Both the position numbers and the translations under genes were made by a program. This document shows, one piece after another, positions 10,076 through 19,549 of a DNA stretch of 64,000 nucleotides. How positions within the stretch are numbered: the stretch's first letter is position 1; each line of letters opens with the position of its first letter. The DNA comes from Sepioteuthis lessoniana (Eukaryota; Mollusca; Cephalopoda; Myopsida; Loliginidae): contig CAUZXS010005791.1 in NCBI GenBank assembly GCA_963585895.1, positions 117,501 through 181,500 of the forward strand, read 5' to 3'. A model generated the notes under the pieces. The model did no database searches and was not told where the DNA came from. It saw nothing but the letters and a program-made list of their open reading frames with translations.

Positions 10076-10499
10076 AATAGAGAGAGTGAGTTGTTTCTGT
10101 AAGTGGCAGTGTAAGAGAGTGAGTGATCGGGAAATGAGAGTATATAGGCAATCCTTGTCATGCAGATGGCTCCAAATGTGCGGGACAAAATCAAAATTGC
10201 GGACGTAGTTGTGAGCACTAACCACGTAACTTTCCTGACCAATAGGTTCCAGAGATTGATTAGTTTACTGACGTCCGCCATCTCTATTTCGGGAACAAGT
10301 GGCATCACGGCCATTTTAAAATACAGGAGTGTAAATCCCATACATATTTTTTTTAATTATTTATTTCCTACAGTAGTAGTTTAGCCAATTTTGTTTCGTG
10401 TAATAGTTTATAAGGGAATTCTTTTTATAATATTTTTCATTTGGAAAGTGTGTTTTTTTACTGGATGTGGTTGCTTGTTCTTGGATGTGTTGCAGAAAG

Positions 10500-11080
10500 A
10501 AAGAATTTCAAATTATTATTTAGTGCGGGAATTGTTTTGACCGTTGGAGTTTCGAATTTATATATTTCGTTCAATGAGAATGACTGATGCCATTCTGCCC
10601 GGGTCATCTCCCCTTGCAACATATAAGGCTGCGTATCGCTCCCTCGTCCTCTCTTCTTCACTGACTCTTCTTGACTGACTCCAGCAGCGGTAATAGACCA
10701 TCACAACATGAGATGAGGGCATTCAACCTTTGGGCCAGTGTTCCTTTAGGAATCCATTCTTTCATCATTCATTCATCCTCGACCCACTGGTCCACGAAAC
10801 TTCAAGTTTAGATGTTTAATTCCGGCTCTATCATTTGCAACTGTTTTCTTCCATGTACAAACTCACAGCACAAGGGATATCTTTCTGGATGTCATTAAAC
10901 TTATTAAAACTCATCAATATTCTCGTCCTCATTATTTTATTTCCTTTCTTCTTTATACAACAGGGCAGAGTACCATCTGCCCTTTCGTTAAAATAGTGAC
11001 CTCGACGCGATACAGGACTACGAGATATTGTGAGTTTTGATTTGCCGCCAGCCAGTTTCGTCAAAACCTTGAAAGCTCTT
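10500..11080. mobile_element. LTR-like repeat (TATA-bearing), copy 1
   Basis: Similar to 45650-46340 on the same strand and to 49270-49480 on the opposite strand. All share a GACCGTTGGAGTTTC block, a CCATTCTGCCCGGGTCAT block and a TATAAGGC/TATAAAAGGC box about 40-60 bp further on. This looks like the promoter part of an LTR, but no terminal TG...CA or target duplication was fixed, so the ends are approximate. Confidence 0.5.
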
Positions 11081-11084
11081 ACTC

Positions 11085-11350
11085 TGTGACTTACAGAGAC
11101 AGCACACACTCTCTTACATTTTGGCTTCCAGCAGTCAACCCCACGAAAATGTATACATTCTGTAACCTTTTTCTTTTTTATTCTGCCTTTTCGGTTAGAC
11201 TTGCTCTCGCCTCGAACCCAACCATAGAAATCTCGTCAAACCCCGAAAAAGACAAACAACCAACATGGGAGAAGACATATGCCTTCTAGCACACGTTGCT
11301 ATATTTCTATATATCATTACCTTACATGAAATACTTAGTCCACATACATT
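11085..11350 (-). repeat. Right arm of the long inverted repeat
   Basis: Reverse complement of 9800-10075, with a few indels. The pair encloses the TATA-bearing repeat and ends just before the gypsy LTR. Confidence 0.85.
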
Positions 11351-11385
11351 ACACCCCCACTCACACACTCATGAATATTTAACAG

Positions 11386-12012
11386 TGTTACAAGACGAGA
11401 TCTTGCCTTGATTTGAAAAAAGAAAAAGAAAGAAAAGAAGAAAAGAAAAAAGAAACGGAAGTTAACACTTCGAGTTCTCAACTAAGAATGAAAAGTTAGT
11501 CGCTCACGCATAGGCTCCGCGCAGAACTTCCGTTTGCGATAAATTAACAAAAAAAAAATACATTAATAAATATCCAATCGGAACGCTTCCCGCGGGGCAC
11601 AAAAATTGCCGTTCTGAGCCTACAGAAAACGTATAAATAGACGGACCAAACAATCATCAGTTCAGTTGCGTTCCTACACCACAGACTTGTTCCCTCACAC
11701 GACCCGTGTTAAGGATTCTTCACCCCGTCTGGCGCCTGCCATCCGATACATCAAACGCTCTCCGCAGCTACCAACGTATCCTGATTCCGAGAAAACCATC
11801 CCTTCACCACAAGACGAGTACAGTACATGAACTTTGTAGCTACTGCCACTGAATTCATTCTTTGACTGTGAATGTATTTCTCCGTTCTACTCTCTGTACT
11901 TAATCTATCTATAAAAAATTTCTATAACATCATTACTGTGTTATTGTGAGTATCTATACGTTCTTTGTTTTGCAACCATACGCATTTCTCGCCCACAACT
12001 CAGAATATAACA
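11386..12012 (+). mobile_element. 5' LTR of the Ty3/gypsy element
   Basis: Starts TGTTACAAGACG and ends ATATAACA, so the ends form a TGTTA/TAACA inverted pair. A TATA box (GTATAAATAG) lies at about 11630 with an initiator-like TCAGTT about 30 bp on, as for an LTR promoter. The tail is followed directly by a primer-site-like CTGGTGTCAAGC at 12013. No matching 3' LTR was found in the window. Confidence 0.7.
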
Positions 12013-12030
12013 CTGGTGTCAAGCGTGCAG
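12013..12030 (+). promoter_or_regulatory. Candidate primer-binding site
   Basis: CTGGTGTCAAGCGTGCAG directly after the LTR, the position where a tRNA 3' end would prime minus-strand synthesis. Which tRNA was not determined. Confidence 0.5.
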
Positions 12031-12040
12031 CAAAACAAGT

Positions 12041-13312
12041 ATGGAATACTCCGGTCTTTCTCGATCAGAAATCTTGGAACTTATAAAACAGCAAAAAGCA
12101 GCGATTCTCCAAACGAAAATTGACATGGAGCCAGCAGACAACCCGCAAGCACAATTAATCATTAGTGAACTGAAAACAGACCTCCACAAACTTTTAACTG
12201 CTCTGCAAACTACCGCACACGATCGATCGCACACATTGCAACAACACACCACAAACTATGAGCTTCTATTGCGACAGCAGTCACTTCGGGACGCCACAAA
12301 ATCCATCCGGACCTTCGAACCGGGCAGCGATGTAAACCGCTTCATTACCGACCTTAATAAGGCTTACACCATACACGTTAAGCCAGAATTAAGAGAATAT
12401 CCTGCAATGGAGAAGGAGTTTGTCAAGCTGGCAAAGCAACTACTGAACGAAGGCATATTCCAGCAGATGGAGGACTCAAGACAGCCTACGTCCACGTTCG
12501 AGGAACTAAAGGCTTACCTTATATCCATCCACGGGAGCCAAATGACAAACTTCCAGTACCTAAGCCGAGCATGGGACCTTCAGCGACATGAGGGAGAGAA
12601 ACTCACTGATTTTGCAGGCCGACTTGAAAACACAATCCGAGAGGCCACAGTCCACATCACGGCAAAATTCAAGTCGGACAGACAAAATGCTGAGATGACG
12701 GCCGAAACTGCATTTTCCCTAATGGGGGCCATGCTCATGAGTGAAAAGATCAAGGCATGGACACCTAACATCTATCCACACCTCGTCAAAACTATGGACA
12801 GACACTACTCAGCGGGTGGTATAGCCAGCGATGCGCAACGCTATCTTGATCGTGGTATCAAAACGGACATCACCACCGCCGCTGAAACCACTGCGCTGAT
12901 GGCGAGCCAACCTACACACTCTGACAAACCTCGTAGCCTTGAAAGTGACAAGATACTAGCTGACGTACAGCTACAGTTGCTGGATCTGAACAAGCAACTG
13001 CGACAAACCCACAGGCGGAACCCATCCATCGTTGACTGGAAAAGTCGAACCGCCCCCACCTACAACATGAAGCACAACCGGGCACAAAGAAGCGCTGGCC
13101 AACCCAGCCAACAAGCAATGTGCAAAAATTTTTTACGAGGCCACGCATGCTTTAAGGGCAACAGGTGCCCATATTTTCACCCCCCTCATGCTCAAGCACA
13201 CATAGCGACCACTGACACCGGTTTACCTGGAATAGATAGCGATCAGCACAACCATGAACACGCGACGTGCTTCGACGAACTGGATTTTCGGTTGGGACCG
13301 AACGAGATGTGA
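12041..13312 (+). CDS. gag: Ty3/gypsy Gag with a CCCH zinc finger
   Basis: Intact 423-residue ORF starting 28 bp after the LTR. Residues 1-90 are predicted helical and Gln/Lys-rich. About 90-290 form an all-helical capsid-like region (KSIRTFEPGSDVNRFITDLN, then FEELKAYLISIHGSQMTNFQ, then LTDFAGRLENTI), as in retrotransposon Gag. Near the C-terminus is C361-x8-C370-x5-C376-x3-H380, a CCCH finger, in place of the usual CCHC knuckle, flanked by His-rich sequence. Gag packages element RNA in cytoplasmic particles. The following pol ORF overlaps by 46 bp in the -1 frame, suggesting a frameshift link, although no standard slippery heptamer was seen. GC content is far above the surroundings, so it is young or recently active. 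Confidence 0.85.
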   Translation: MEYSGLSRSEILELIKQQKAAILQTKIDMEPADNPQAQLIISELKTDLHKLLTALQTTAHDRSHTLQQHTTNYELLLRQQSLRDATKSIRTFEPGSDVNRFITDLNKAYTIHVKPELREYPAMEKEFVKLAKQLLNEGIFQQMEDSRQPTSTFEELKAYLISIHGSQMTNFQYLSRAWDLQRHEGEKLTDFAGRLENTIREATVHITAKFKSDRQNAEMTAETAFSLMGAMLMSEKIKAWTPNIYPHLVKTMDRHYSAGGIASDAQRYLDRGIKTDITTAAETTALMASQPTHSDKPRSLESDKILADVQLQLLDLNKQLRQTHRRNPSIVDWKSRTAPTYNMKHNRAQRSAGQPSQQAMCKNFLRGHACFKGNRCPYFHPPHAQAHIATTDTGLPGIDSDQHNHEHATCFDELDFRLGPNEM

Positions 13313-15300
13313 TGAATCGTTCCCAGGTCCATGTATCCACTCAGCATCATCACACATTTAACGTTCAAATCCAACCTGATCTCCGATCGCCCCTTGTTCA
13401 GGTCAACCTCCGCAACAACGGCATCACATTCTCCGGTGTAGGCATGCTGGATTCCGGATGCACGACTTGCATCATTCCCATTTCTCGCTTACCTGAAGAT
13501 GCAAGAAGACACATGTCCAAAACCAACATCCGAGTCAAAGGAATCGGAGGGAACATCTCTATTCTGGGCAAGCTCACCTGCGACATTACCTTGGGTGACG
13601 ATACTTCTCCCGCTTTCTGCAACGTCGACACACTGATCACGACATCAGACATTCCCATCTTGATCGGCCAGAACATACTCGGCAACCACACACTGTTATC
13701 CTATACTATCGATAACCAGAAGGCGACTGTAGAACTTGCGCGCACACTCCCATCTGGCAAGCTAAAACATACTGTCCCGCTCTCTACAACCGTCCATCCA
13801 AGGATAAAACCGACCCACAACCTTTCACACGGCGCCCTAACCGTTTCCAACGAGGAACCACGAGCCACAGCCAGATCATCGCCTAACGGGTTGACTCTCA
13901 ACCAAAAACTCCATTGGCTTAAGCAAACCGTAGGCCTATCGCTTCCAGACCATCATAGCCGTAGTGAATTAGAAGCTACCGCCGATTTACTCATCAGCTA
14001 TGCGGACATTCTCGGCACCGACGACAATAGAAGGGGCACTTTCATCAAGCCCAAACGCATACCAACCAACGGCCAGTCCAGGAGCCAAAAACAGCACCCT
14101 ATAGCCCAAGCACTGGAGGATGATGTTGACGCGGAAATTGCCCGCATGGCAAGTGAGGGTGTTATCGAACCTTGCAACGACCCTAAAGGATTTAACAGTC
14201 CCGTTTTTGCCGTCCGCAAGAAAAACGGAAAGATCCGAATGGTCGCAAATTTCAAAAGAACCCTCAACAAGGTTTTAGTCGATCTCGACCCATACCCAAT
14301 ACCTACCATTGACTCGACATTCAACAAGATTGGCGAAGGTAACAAGTACTTCTCAACACTCGACCTCCGCAATGGCTATTGGCAAATCGTCATTGACGAA
14401 CGTGACCGCCATAAAACGGCCTTTACTTGGAAAGGACGCTGTTTCCAATACACTCGTCTGGCTTTCGGTCTAACATCCGCTGGACAAATCTTCTCGCGAT
14501 GCATAGCTGAGGCTCTCGACACAGTGGCCTCACGCGCGAACATATCGTCATATATTGACGATAATCTTGTCCACGCCAAAACCTTCGAGGAATATGTAAC
14601 AGCGCTGGAGCAATTATTTATTGCTCTACGCAAGTTCGGATTAAAACTAAACCCGGAAAAATGCATTTTTCTTGCGTCCGAAGCTAAATTTCTCGGTCGC
14701 ATCGTGAATAGCGACGGGTTCAAGGCCGACCCCGAATATGTCCGCGCCATTATCGACATGAAACCCCCAACAACGAGAAAAGAACTACAAAGTCTCATCG
14801 GACGTCTCGTATGGATTCGGCAATTCATCGAGACACGCCTTAATGAGAGCATCAGAACCGACATGTTCTCCAATCTAATGGCCCCCATAAACGAACTAAA
14901 TAAGCCCGGACGAACATTCGTCTGGACCGAAGGGGCCAACAAGGCTTTCAATAAAATTAAGAAGCGCCTCGCTTCACCACCAATCATTTCATTCCCCGAC
15001 TTCACCGGACTCTTTACCCTCACCACCGACGCCAGCGATATCGCATGTGGGGCCATTCTCATGCAAGAGAATAAACACGGCCAAAAGAAAATAATAGCAG
15101 TTGCCTCACACACCTTTAACGCGACGGAGCGCAACTGGTCAACAACTGAACGCGAAGCATATGCGATAAAATGGGCCATCACCAAATTCGATTACTTCTT
15201 GCGTAGTCGTCCCTTCGTCGTCCTCACAGATCATCGATCTCTCACATACTTGGATCAACGTGAATTCAACAATGCGAAGATACGACGACCATCTAGCTGA
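13267..15300 (+). CDS. pol: Ty3/gypsy Pol: protease, reverse transcriptase, truncated RNase H
   Basis: Open 677-residue frame, -1 relative to gag. Protease: LDSGCTTC with Asp62-Ser-Gly, then DIPILIGQNILGNH near 140-155. RT: KKNGKIRMVANFKR near 320, YFSTLDLRNGYWQI near 360, AFGLTSAGQIF near 400 and YIDD at 429-432 (YIDD where most gypsy RTs have YVDD or YMDD). RNase H: LTTDASDIACGAIL with Asp588, then NWSTTEREAYA and VVLTDHRSLTYL. It stops just after LDQREFNN, about where a new frame begins, so the last part of RNase H and all of integrase are absent. No stop or frameshift lies inside 13267-15297. The translation start is uncertain because it is probably made as Gag-Pol. Without integrase it can only move with help. 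Confidence 0.9.
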   Translation: MLRRTGFSVGTERDVMNRSQVHVSTQHHHTFNVQIQPDLRSPLVQVNLRNNGITFSGVGMLDSGCTTCIIPISRLPEDARRHMSKTNIRVKGIGGNISILGKLTCDITLGDDTSPAFCNVDTLITTSDIPILIGQNILGNHTLLSYTIDNQKATVELARTLPSGKLKHTVPLSTTVHPRIKPTHNLSHGALTVSNEEPRATARSSPNGLTLNQKLHWLKQTVGLSLPDHHSRSELEATADLLISYADILGTDDNRRGTFIKPKRIPTNGQSRSQKQHPIAQALEDDVDAEIARMASEGVIEPCNDPKGFNSPVFAVRKKNGKIRMVANFKRTLNKVLVDLDPYPIPTIDSTFNKIGEGNKYFSTLDLRNGYWQIVIDERDRHKTAFTWKGRCFQYTRLAFGLTSAGQIFSRCIAEALDTVASRANISSYIDDNLVHAKTFEEYVTALEQLFIALRKFGLKLNPEKCIFLASEAKFLGRIVNSDGFKADPEYVRAIIDMKPPTTRKELQSLIGRLVWIRQFIETRLNESIRTDMFSNLMAPINELNKPGRTFVWTEGANKAFNKIKKRLASPPIISFPDFTGLFTLTTDASDIACGAILMQENKHGQKKIIAVASHTFNATERNWSTTEREAYAIKWAITKFDYFLRSRPFVVLTDHRSLTYLDQREFNNAKIRRPSS

Positions 15301-15425
15301 ACTCAACGCCTCGACCGACCTCAGCTTACCAGCATCCAACGTCTAGCTGAACTCAACGACTCGACCGACCTCAGCTTACCTGCACCCAACATCTAGCTGA
15401 ACTCAACGACTCGACCTACGCCAGC
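15290..15425 (+). repeat. Tandem repeat, about 55-bp unit, at the pol end
   Basis: About 2.5 units sharing TCTAGCTGAACTCAACG, ACTCGACCGACCTCAGCT and TACCTGCACCCAAC. The core ACTCGACCGACCTCAGCT recurs in reverse at 41233-41256. This junction marks the loss of integrase. An AATAAA at 15502-15507 could end transcripts. Confidence 0.8.
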
Positions 15426-15559
15426 GACCCTCGTCGAACGCCCAGCTGCGAACACATACAACCGCCACGGACATTTACATTCACGATTGTAAATACGACG
15501 AAATAAATTGTCATTTGTAATTATCATAATCTCACCTTTGTTCCTTCATATTGCTTGGG

Positions 15560-16500
15560 CTGTCCTCATTCACATAAATACATTTGCGGGGTCGACATAT
15601 TTATAGGCCCCGCAACAATATTTCAGGGCGTTTATTTTTCTTTTATATGTTGTTGTTGGTGTATGGTGATTATATCTTCTGTTGGTGTATTGTGTTTTCG
15701 GTTTGTTGTTTGTTTGTTAATGTTCTTTTCTTTTTTGTTTTTTATTTTCCTTTTGTTCGTGTTTTTTCTTCTTTTTCTTTCTCCTTCTTTTGGGGTAGGT
15801 TTTTTGCCATGTAGTTTTTTTTGTTCAGGATTTTTCTTCCTCCTTTTTTGCAGTTTTTTCACCCCCACCCCATAGTTCTTTTAGGAATGGTTGTATTTCT
15901 ATTAGTTCCCTAATTTCTGTAATTAGTTCTTGGTCAATTTCCCGGTATTTGGTTTTATAATGGGTAGTTTTGTCTTCTAGTATTTCTGTTTGTGCTTTCG
16001 GTTTCATGAGGTTAAGATTGGCTTTGATTTTTTTCTGTTCTTCTGTGTTTTGTGGGGTTATTTTTTCTTGGAATTTTCTAGAGCTGAATTTGTTATCCTT
16101 TTTCATGCACTCCTTGTAGTTTTTTGCGGTTTCCTCGATTTTTATAGCAATAAAGAAAGCTATTTTCCGTTGGTTTAGCAGGTTTCCCCACATTTGAAAT
16201 TCTTTTTTTTTTTTGCTTTGTATGCTTTCTTTGTTTAGGTTTCTCCCAATTCTGTACGCAATTGTAATTTTTTCTAGGTACTCTATTATGGATTTTGTGT
16301 TGTTTCTTCGGGTTTCTTTGGTGGTGGTGTCTGTTGGTTTGCGAAGATGTTTATCTTTGAATGAATTCCTTTTACTTCTTTTTCCTGACGTTTTTGGTTT
16401 TCTTTTATATTTTCTAAATTTACGAGTATGTCCTTTATCATTTTTCTATTGTTTTGTTCTCTTATGGCATTCTCCCTTTGTAATGGGTCTATATAAAAAA
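15560..16500 (-). pseudogene. PLE 5' ORF-like Lys/Glu-rich relic
   Basis: The minus strand gives a Lys/Glu/Asn-rich, coiled-coil-like reading in several frames (MKPKAQTEILEDKTTHYKTK, then QELITEIRELIEIQPFLKEL; upstream ENAIREQNNRKMIKDILVNL, then ENQKRQEKEVKGIHSK). The pieces look like the N-terminal region of a retroelement polyprotein. It ends beside a reverse hammerhead copy (16582-16631) and is back-to-back with the plus-strand PLE at 16640. Its membership of that PLE is inferred from position only. Confidence 0.45.
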
Positions 16501-16581
16501 TTGTAGGTTCAAGGAGAGAAAAATGTATTTTAAAATAGGTAGGTCCACGAAGAGATTTGTATTTTCAAAATTTATTTATTT

Positions 16582-16631
16582 TGTTCTCACATACGTGTAT
16601 GTTTCCAGCTTATTGCTTTCGTCAGATAAGA
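16582..16631 (-). ncRNA. Hammerhead ribozyme motif, PLE family B, copy 1
   Basis: Minus strand: core CTGACGA, helix II AAGC/GCTG with AATAA loop, GAAA, helix III ACATAC/GTATGT with a 2-nt loop, then a G at the cleavage position, and AGAACA as the helix I 3' strand. The G at position 17 would block cleavage in the usual hammerhead rules, and helix I has two mismatches. Layout equals copies at 19428 and 22660. Confidence 0.68.
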
Positions 16632-16639
16632 TATATGGC

Positions 16640-16990
16640 ACAAGGTCTTGTTAGTGGGGTACTCAATGAGACTTAAACTCACTCTTGTTTGCAGTTTCAC
16701 TGATTTTCAGTTGGATATGTGTATATATAGAGGTCATCCCCTCTTTTTACACAACCTACTACAAAACCTACACCCAAAAATAAAATTTACTATGGAACAC
16801 AGCTCAAAAGAATTACCATTTTTAGACATCCTTATAAAAAACGTAATTGGCCAAATCATCAGATATCAACCACAAACCAACAGACACCCAACAATACTTC
16901 CACTTCAAAAGCCATCACCCTATAGGATACACATTTTTTCTAGTCTTAAAATAAGTAATAAAAACATACTTAAGAACATTCTAGAAATTT
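16640..16990 (+). pseudogene. Penelope-like RT C-terminal part
   Basis: Reads YRGHPLFLHNLLQNLHPKIK, then FTMEHSSKELPFLDILIKNV and GQII..., the region after the RT catalytic core of PLEs where LPFLDI is conserved. The reading breaks near 16920 at an insertion and resumes near 17770 (KTV then NPSLTH). It is the same PLE as 17722-18578. Confidence 0.75.
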
Positions 16991-17721
16991 AGGATCAAAA
17001 CCGCATTAGCATTTAAGTTACATTTTTATATTTTTCAACCAATCAGCTAAAAACATAGAATAGAACATTCTAGAAAAATAGGATCGGAAGTCAACTAACG
17101 GAAAATATTTAGGCTCGAAAATAAAATAGTAAAATACAAATCTGATTGGTCAATAAATGTCTACGCGCCAAAATTTTAGGACGACTCTTTGATCCACCTG
17201 TAAGATATAAATAACACAGAGTTAGGGAGCCATAGACACAAACGAAGACTTACACGAAAACCAAGACGAAGACTAAGACTAAAACATAAGCCACTAAGCC
17301 AGTAATGCAGTAGCCGATACTGTGTCCGACAAATTCCTTTCCTTCCTCAACTAAAGTTCATGACTTAACTTCAGATGGCCGCAAATCACATTCAAAAGAA
17401 AAACCCGACAAACTTTCTTTCATCAACGCGACACGCTTTCGCCACAATCATAAAACAAGACATGAACTTAATGTAAGTAAGAACGACTTATTTACGGACT
17501 CCGTTAACATACACACATCTTTAAACAAATTTATTTTCTTCTTGCCAAATTTTATTTTCCAAAAGGCCATTTACACATCATGTATTTTATTTGTTTTCAT
17601 ATTCTGTTATATGCATATTAAATTGTTTGTTGTTTAATGTTCGTTGTGTTCTATTCCATTTCTTTTACGCGATTGTAAAGTTTTGTGTTATATTTGTGGT
17701 GGAAATAATTTAGAGAGCAAT
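16925..17721 (+). mobile_element. Insertion interrupting the PLE (LTR-like)
   Basis: About 800 bp that separates two halves of one PLE reading. It carries a TATA-like GATATAAATAACAC at about 17206 and a promoter-proximal purine-rich leader, as an LTR would. Terminal repeats and target duplication were not resolved, so its type is uncertain. Confidence 0.4.
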
Positions 17722-18578
17722 ACCCGTAAATTACGGACGCACATCTACTGAAATAATCAAAATACATACATCCCCCACAACCCCCAAAACTGTATAAAAT
17801 CCATCCCTTACACACTAGCACGTAGAATACACACAATAATCACCGATAAAAACCTAAAAAAAATCGCCTCAAAGAACTACACACAACTTTACACCAGAGA
17901 GGATATCCAACAACATTAATAGATAAAGGGTTGGAATTAGCAGAAAAAATACCACAAAGAGAATTAAGGAACCCGAAAAATACCAACAACGCGAAACCCT
18001 TTGCATACGTCGCAACCTTCAATAAAAATAATCCAGAACTATTCACAGTGAAAAATCTAGGAGAACTTAAAAACAAGGACAAAATCAAAGAAATACTAGA
18101 CACAACAAAAATCATTAAAAGCCAGAGACAACCCCAAAATCTTAAAAGAATACTCACCTCTTCTACATTCGGAGAAAACACAATACAAGGAGTTACCAAA
18201 TGCAATAATAAACGATGTAAAGTAAGTGATACAATTATAGAAGGTAAATCCTATACCTCTAAAAACCATGAAACCAAATTCAAAATAAATAAAAATTTAA
18301 GCTGCAACTCAAAAAACGTAGGCTGCATAATTGAATGTTGCAAATGCAAAGAAATATACGTAGGGTCAACACTGGCAGTTAATACAAGGACATTACTACA
18401 CAAGAGTAATATCAAAATAGAAGAAAACAGAAAATTAAATGTCTCGAAACACTTATACCATTGTAGTCGAAGTTAATTTAAGATAATGCCAATATATGAA
18501 ACCAACGACTGGACGCTACTTCAAATAAAGAAAAATAATTTTATAGATGAATTTAAACCAAAGTTAAATAAAACATGA
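17722..18578 (+). pseudogene. Penelope-like connector and GIY-YIG endonuclease
   Basis: Continues the PLE. 17931-18476 is open: GLELAEKIPQRELRNP-like start, then KDKIKEILDTTKIIKSQRQP, then GVTKCNNKRCKVSDTIIEGK, and the GIY-YIG core CIIECCKCKEIYVGSTLAVN (about 18325-18380) with RTLLHKSNIKI and SKHLYHC. One in-frame TAA at 18474-18476 precedes the normal end FKPKLNKT and TGA at 18576-18578. The Cys-x3-Cys pairs before the GIY-YIG are typical of PLE linkers. Nearly intact, so relatively young. A (CT)n/(CA)n tract follows. Confidence 0.85.
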
Positions 18579-18601
18579 ATCGTACACACACTAATGGAAA
18601 T

Positions 18602-18604
<3 letters not shown>

Positions 18605-18643
<39 letters not shown>

Positions 18644-18644
18644 G

Positions 18645-18675
<31 letters not shown>
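18605..18675. repeat. (CT)n-(CA)n-(TA)n compound microsatellite
   Basis: About 17 CT, then CA, then TA units. Confidence 0.95.
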
Positions 18676-18927
18676 GCACACAATCTTGACACACATTCAC
18701 ACACAGAGAAAAAATAACTATAAGTGAAATCGGAAACCTCTCCAACACACACACACACACACACACGTACACACAACGTATCAAATATCAAAAGTAAATG
18801 ACGGATGAAGTAGGCTAAGAGAAACACTCTAAGAACAAGGATGGACTAAAAAAACATAAGTAAAAACCATTCAAACTGCAAACACGAATAAGTTCAAATA
18901 CCCCATTAACTAAACTTTGTGCCAGAC

Positions 18928-18955
18928 ATATTCTCTGACGAAAGCATCAAGCTGT

Positions 18956-19036
<81 letters not shown>

Positions 19037-19090
19037 GACAAACATATATAGATATGTATATATATACACAGACAAAAATTATTAGAAAAA
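18928..19090 (+). ncRNA. Hammerhead motif, PLE family B, copy 2, with helix III replaced by (CA)n(TA)n
   Basis: Helix I strand TATTCT, core CTGACGA (18935-18941), helix II AAGC/GCTG, then TAAAC in place of GAAAC, then (CA)n at the helix III position. The invariant G is mutated, so it should be inactive. The microsatellite begins exactly where helix III ACATACAC lies in other copies. Confidence 0.55.
18959..19036. repeat. (CA)n(TA)n microsatellite
   Basis: About 28 CA then about 10 TA units, inside a hammerhead helix III position. Confidence 0.95.
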
Positions 19091-19427
19091 AGTTACCAAT
19101 AAATTTCAAACCACACTACTACACATACACACACACACAAAAAAAAAATCCCCAAGAAACACACTCCCGCACACACAGAAGAAAAATAACTGTTAATGAA
19201 ATCCAAAACCACTCCAAGACACATACGTACACACACACACACACAAAACGACAAAAACATATCAAATATCAAAGAGGGGTAAAGCAGACTAAGGTAAAAC
19301 TCACTCTAAGAAAAAGAGAGGATGACCTCTACCTAAACCTATAACAAAGTAAAAATCATTGAAACTGCAAAAGCAAATGAGTTCGAGTCATATTGACTAC
19401 CCTATTAACAAGGCCTTGTGTCATATA

Positions 19428-19477
19428 TGTTATCTGACGAAAGCAGTAAACTGGAAACATACACGTACGTAAGAACA
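19428..19477 (+). ncRNA. Hammerhead ribozyme motif, PLE family B, copy 3
   Basis: Helix I TGTTAT (19428-19433) with AGAACA (19472-19477), 5 of 6 pairs. Core CTGACGA (19434-19440). Helix II AAGC...ACTG, partly decayed. GAAA (19454-19457). Helix III ACATAC/GTACGT, 5 of 6. Cleavable UA with A at 19471. All core bases are kept, so this is the family B copy most likely to be active here. Confidence 0.7.
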
Positions 19478-19549
19478 AAATAAATAAATATAGAAAATTC
19501 AAATCTTTTCGTTGACCTACTTATTTTAAATTATATATATATATATATT

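Noticed and set aside
10160..10384. Candidate short coding exon
   Set aside because: No acceptor/donor pair, and it adjoins the inverted-repeat arm.
14376..15185. 269-residue open frame on the minus strand
   Set aside because: Exact antisense shadow of the gypsy RT and RNase H region; no domain in this direction.
15632..15868. Lys-rich small protein on the minus strand
   Set aside because: A T-rich low-complexity strand read in reverse; at best part of the PLE 5' relic.
18906..19109. Cys/Val and Tyr/Ile repeat proteins over CA and TA tracts
   Set aside because: They are translations of microsatellites.
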